Positions 14,719 through 16,335 of a DNA stretch of 16,335 bases are shown piece after piece (the first letter of the stretch is position 1; every line of letters begins with the position of its first letter). A program made the translations under genes and the position numbers. This stretch comes from Chlamydiota bacterium. GTDB taxonomy: Bacteria > Chlamydiota > Chlamydiia > Chlamydiales > Rhabdochlamydiaceae. The stretch lies in NCBI GenBank assembly GCA_011065225.1, contig JAAKFC010000011.1:1-16335 (forward strand). Reading direction: 5' to 3'. The notes beneath the pieces are model-generated. The model was not told where the DNA came from, searched no databases, and worked only from the letters and a program-made list of their open reading frames with translations.

Positions 14719-15639
14719 GTGTTCAAAATCTATTACAAGAAAGCCAAAGACGAAGAAATCCAAGAACTATCCGAGATCCGTGATGGCTCTTGGATCCATA
14801 TCGACGAGGCGACCACCACCGACCTTGAGAAGCTCTCCCACCTCACTAAAATCGACTATGCCGACCTGCTCGATTGCCTCGATAAATATGAGATCCCTCG
14901 GATCGAGCGGAGCAATCACAATCTCCTCATCTTCACTCGCTATCCCGCTGACCAAGAGATCGGCCTCTACACCTCAACTTTGACCCTCATCCTCGCCAAC
15001 CACTATTTCATTACCATCAGTCCTCATCGCTCTCTGCTTGTGAAGAACTTTCTCTATCAGAACCACAAATTCTCCACTCTTCAAAATACCAAACTCCTCA
15101 TCCTCCTTCTGATGAAGATCAACCAAGAGTTTACGGGACAGATCCGAAAGGTTCGCTATAACGTCCTTTCAGCGGAAAAAGAAATGATCCATGTAGAAAG
15201 TGAGGATATTACCTCCCTCACAAAAAATGAAGAGGTACTGAATCAGTACCTCTCAAGTTTGGTTCCCACCCGCTCAGTTCTAGAAGCAATCCATAGCGGT
15301 CGGATTACAAGCCTTTATGAGAAAGAAAAAGAGCTGGTTGAAGACTGCCTCAACTCCATTCACCAGTCCGAAGAGCTTTGCAGTATCGTCCTTAAATCAA
15401 TTCGCTCGCTGCGCAATGCCTATCAGATCATCTTTGCCAATAATCTGCACAAGACCATCAAGCTTCTCACAGCGCTCACGATTATCCTCAGCATTCCGAC
15501 GATGATCGCGAGTATCTATGGCATGAATGTCAATTTGCCCCTGGCCAAAAATACCTTTGCCTTTGCCTTTGTGATGGGCTTTACTGCCATCCTCTCCGTC
15601 TTCGGTCTCTGGATCTTTAGAAAGAAAGGTTGGTTATAA
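14719..15639 (+). CDS. corA: CorA-family magnesium transporter
   Basis: Inner-membrane Mg2+ channel, expected to act as a pentamer. With the GTG at 14719 it has 306 residues: a large N-terminal cytoplasmic domain, a long charged helix (about 165-245), then two membrane helices at the end (about 250-267 and 280-299). The signature YGMN follows the first, with GMN at 268-270, and a short basic tail (RKKGWL) ends the protein. The frame also opens at TTG 14698, but the GAGAGGG site favours GTG. It starts 40 bp after lpxD and may be read from the same transcript. Its last 6 bases overlap the end of the convergent gene. The family also contains Co2+, Ni2+ and Zn2+ transporters, so the ion is inferred. 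Confidence 0.93.
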   Translation: MFKIYYKKAKDEEIQELSEIRDGSWIHIDEATTTDLEKLSHLTKIDYADLLDCLDKYEIPRIERSNHNLLIFTRYPADQEIGLYTSTLTLILANHYFITISPHRSLLVKNFLYQNHKFSTLQNTKLLILLLMKINQEFTGQIRKVRYNVLSAEKEMIHVESEDITSLTKNEEVLNQYLSSLVPTRSVLEAIHSGRITSLYEKEKELVEDCLNSIHQSEELCSIVLKSIRSLRNAYQIIFANNLHKTIKLLTALTIILSIPTMIASIYGMNVNLPLAKNTFAFAFVMGFTAILSVFGLWIFRKKGWL

Positions 15640-16107
15640 TTTTTTTACTAATTCAGCGAGCACGATCTTTGTGGGAAAGCGCAAAGGCGGGTCTTCACGG
15701 TTTAAATCAGTCTGAAAGATTTTTTGTACAAATGCTTGGATCTGCTCCTGGTTTTCAAATTGAGCCAAATGGCGCTGCGGACAGCAAAAAATGATTTTAA
15801 AATCGAGCTCATGCACGAGGGTAAAAAATTCTTGCATATCTGTGAACTGATCGGTCTCTTTCACCAAATAGTCAAATCCACATTCTGTCGGATAAAAGGC
15901 GAGAAGAAGCCGATCCCCTTCTTCCATTCCAGCAGCAGATGAGGTAAGGAATTCTGTCATATTCTGAGGCAAATAGCCTGCAGGAGTGTCTATTTTTCGC
16001 TCATGCGAAATCTTGTTCCAGATGTACTCCACTTGGGATTTGTAAGAACAATTTGCAAATGCCAAATTGCAACAAAAAATTAAACTCAACATTAAAACTT
16101 TATTCAT
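15634..16107 (-). CDS. Exported hypothetical protein with cysteines
   Basis: 157 residues. Residues 1-18 (MNKVL, hydrophobic core, ending AFA) form a clear signal peptide, predicting a periplasmic or secreted product. The presumed mature part has Cys20, Cys76 and the adjacent pair Cys108-Cys109. The stretch 64-76 (GDRLLLAFYPTEC) followed by an acidic helix and the strand FKIIF faintly recalls peroxiredoxin or thioredoxin folds, but no standard active-site motif is present, so I assign no function. There is no Shine-Dalgarno site, and GATAAT ends 6 bases before the ATG. It converges on corA with a 6-base overlap and is divergent from the right-edge gene. Confidence 0.72.
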   Translation of the reverse strand: MNKVLMLSLIFCCNLAFANCSYKSQVEYIWNKISHERKIDTPAGYLPQNMTEFLTSSAAGMEEGDRLLLAFYPTECGFDYLVKETDQFTDMQEFFTLVHELDFKIIFCCPQRHLAQFENQEQIQAFVQKIFQTDLNREDPPLRFPTKIVLAELVKKL

Positions 16108-16113
16108 AACTTA

Positions 16114-16119
16114 ATTATC
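16114..16119 (-). promoter_or_regulatory. Candidate -10 box of the exported-protein gene
   Basis: GATAAT on the minus strand (five of six) ends 6 bases before the ATG at 16107, which predicts transcription beginning at or very near the A of the ATG. The best -35 candidate is CTGTCA with an 18-bp spacer. Confidence 0.35.
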
Positions 16120-16140
16120 TCATTAATTACATATTAATGA
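16120..16140. promoter_or_regulatory. Perfect dyad between two divergent promoters, candidate operator
   Basis: TCATTAAT (16120-16127) and ATTAATGA (16133-16140) form a perfect 8-bp inverted repeat around a 5-base spacer. It lies between the -10 boxes of the divergent genes starting at 16107 and 16163 and covers the expected -35 region of the plus-strand gene and the spacer of the minus-strand promoter. This is the expected place for a site controlling both. Confidence 0.45.
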
Positions 16141-16146
16141 CAGCAA

Positions 16147-16155
16147 TGATATAAT
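16147..16155 (+). promoter_or_regulatory. Extended -10 promoter of the right-edge gene
   Basis: TGATATAAT is a perfect extended -10 element (TGn plus TATAAT) ending 7 bases before the ATG at 16163. No good -35 box is seen, as is common for extended -10 promoters. The predicted leader is about one nucleotide. Confidence 0.5.
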
Positions 16156-16162
16156 AATTTAC

Positions 16163-16335
16163 ATGCAAAATAAAATTGATTATATTACTCACAAAACCTA
16201 TACCCCGCCATATTATCACCGGCAATTTGAACAGGATTTGCCGCAAGACAAACAAAGTTCATCTTACACGGAAGTTGCAAAAAGAACAGTACACATTGCA
16301 CTCCCTTTTCTCAGTTTATATCAGCCTTTTGGAAG
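16163..16335 (+). CDS. Hypothetical protein, N-terminal part cut by the window edge
   Basis: The frame opened by the ATG at 16163 stays open for 57 complete codons to the window end. The start is polar (tyrosines, prolines, glutamines to about residue 36), and a more hydrophobic stretch begins at about 43 (VHIALPFLSLYQPFG), which might lead into a membrane segment. I do not recognise the family from this fragment. No Shine-Dalgarno site is present, but an extended -10 element lies 7 bases upstream. It is divergent from the exported-protein gene, and a perfect dyad lies between them. Confidence 0.6.
   Translation, partial: MQNKIDYITHKTYTPPYYHRQFEQDLPQDKQSSSYTEVAKRTVHIALPFLSLYQPFG

Overview
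The window looks like chromosome of an environmental chlamydia (order Parachlamydiales in the wide sense). The strongest evidence is gene order: acpP-fabG-fabD-fabH on one strand, back to back with recR-bamA-skp-lpxD on the other, which is the order I recall from Chlamydia. The potABCD operon beside trxB points away from the pathogenic Chlamydiaceae and towards amoeba-associated relatives. I cannot name a genus from sequence alone.

Layout. Positions 1-1607 (minus strand) carry trxB and, overlapping its stop codon by one base, the start of a cysteine-containing exported protein cut off by the left edge. Positions 1698-5509 (plus) carry a tightly overlapping polyamine-type ABC importer, potA-potB-potC-potD. 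Positions 5510-6445 form a small, AT-richer islet: a possible short minus-strand gene, then a dodecin-like gene with its own promoter and a 117-codon helical partner, closed by a hairpin terminator. Positions 6447-9367 (minus) are the fatty-acid operon fabH-fabD-fabG-acpP. recR starts divergently at 9439. Between recR and bamA lies a 470-bp foldback (10077-10549). bamA-skp-lpxD (10651-14678) make and insert outer-membrane components. corA follows, then a convergent exported protein, and a divergent gene is cut by the right edge.

How the genes fit together. FabH, FabD, FabG and AcpP supply acyl-ACP. LpxD uses acyl-ACP for lipid A. BamA and Skp fold and insert outer-membrane proteins. PotABCD and CorA import a polyamine-like solute and Mg2+. 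TrxB reduces thioredoxin.

Two patterns go beyond routine annotation. (1) The foldback at 10077-10549 has perfect 40-bp inverted ends, imperfect mirror symmetry through to its centre near 10312, and nested stem-loops, two of which lie at exactly mirrored positions with different stem sequences. (2) Six genes without a Shine-Dalgarno sequence (potA, fabH, recR, bamA and the two divergent genes at the right end) each have a TATAAT-like hexamer ending 6-10 bases before the start codon. This predicts transcripts with 0-4 nt leaders, whereas most genes inside operons have good Shine-Dalgarno sites or overlapping starts.
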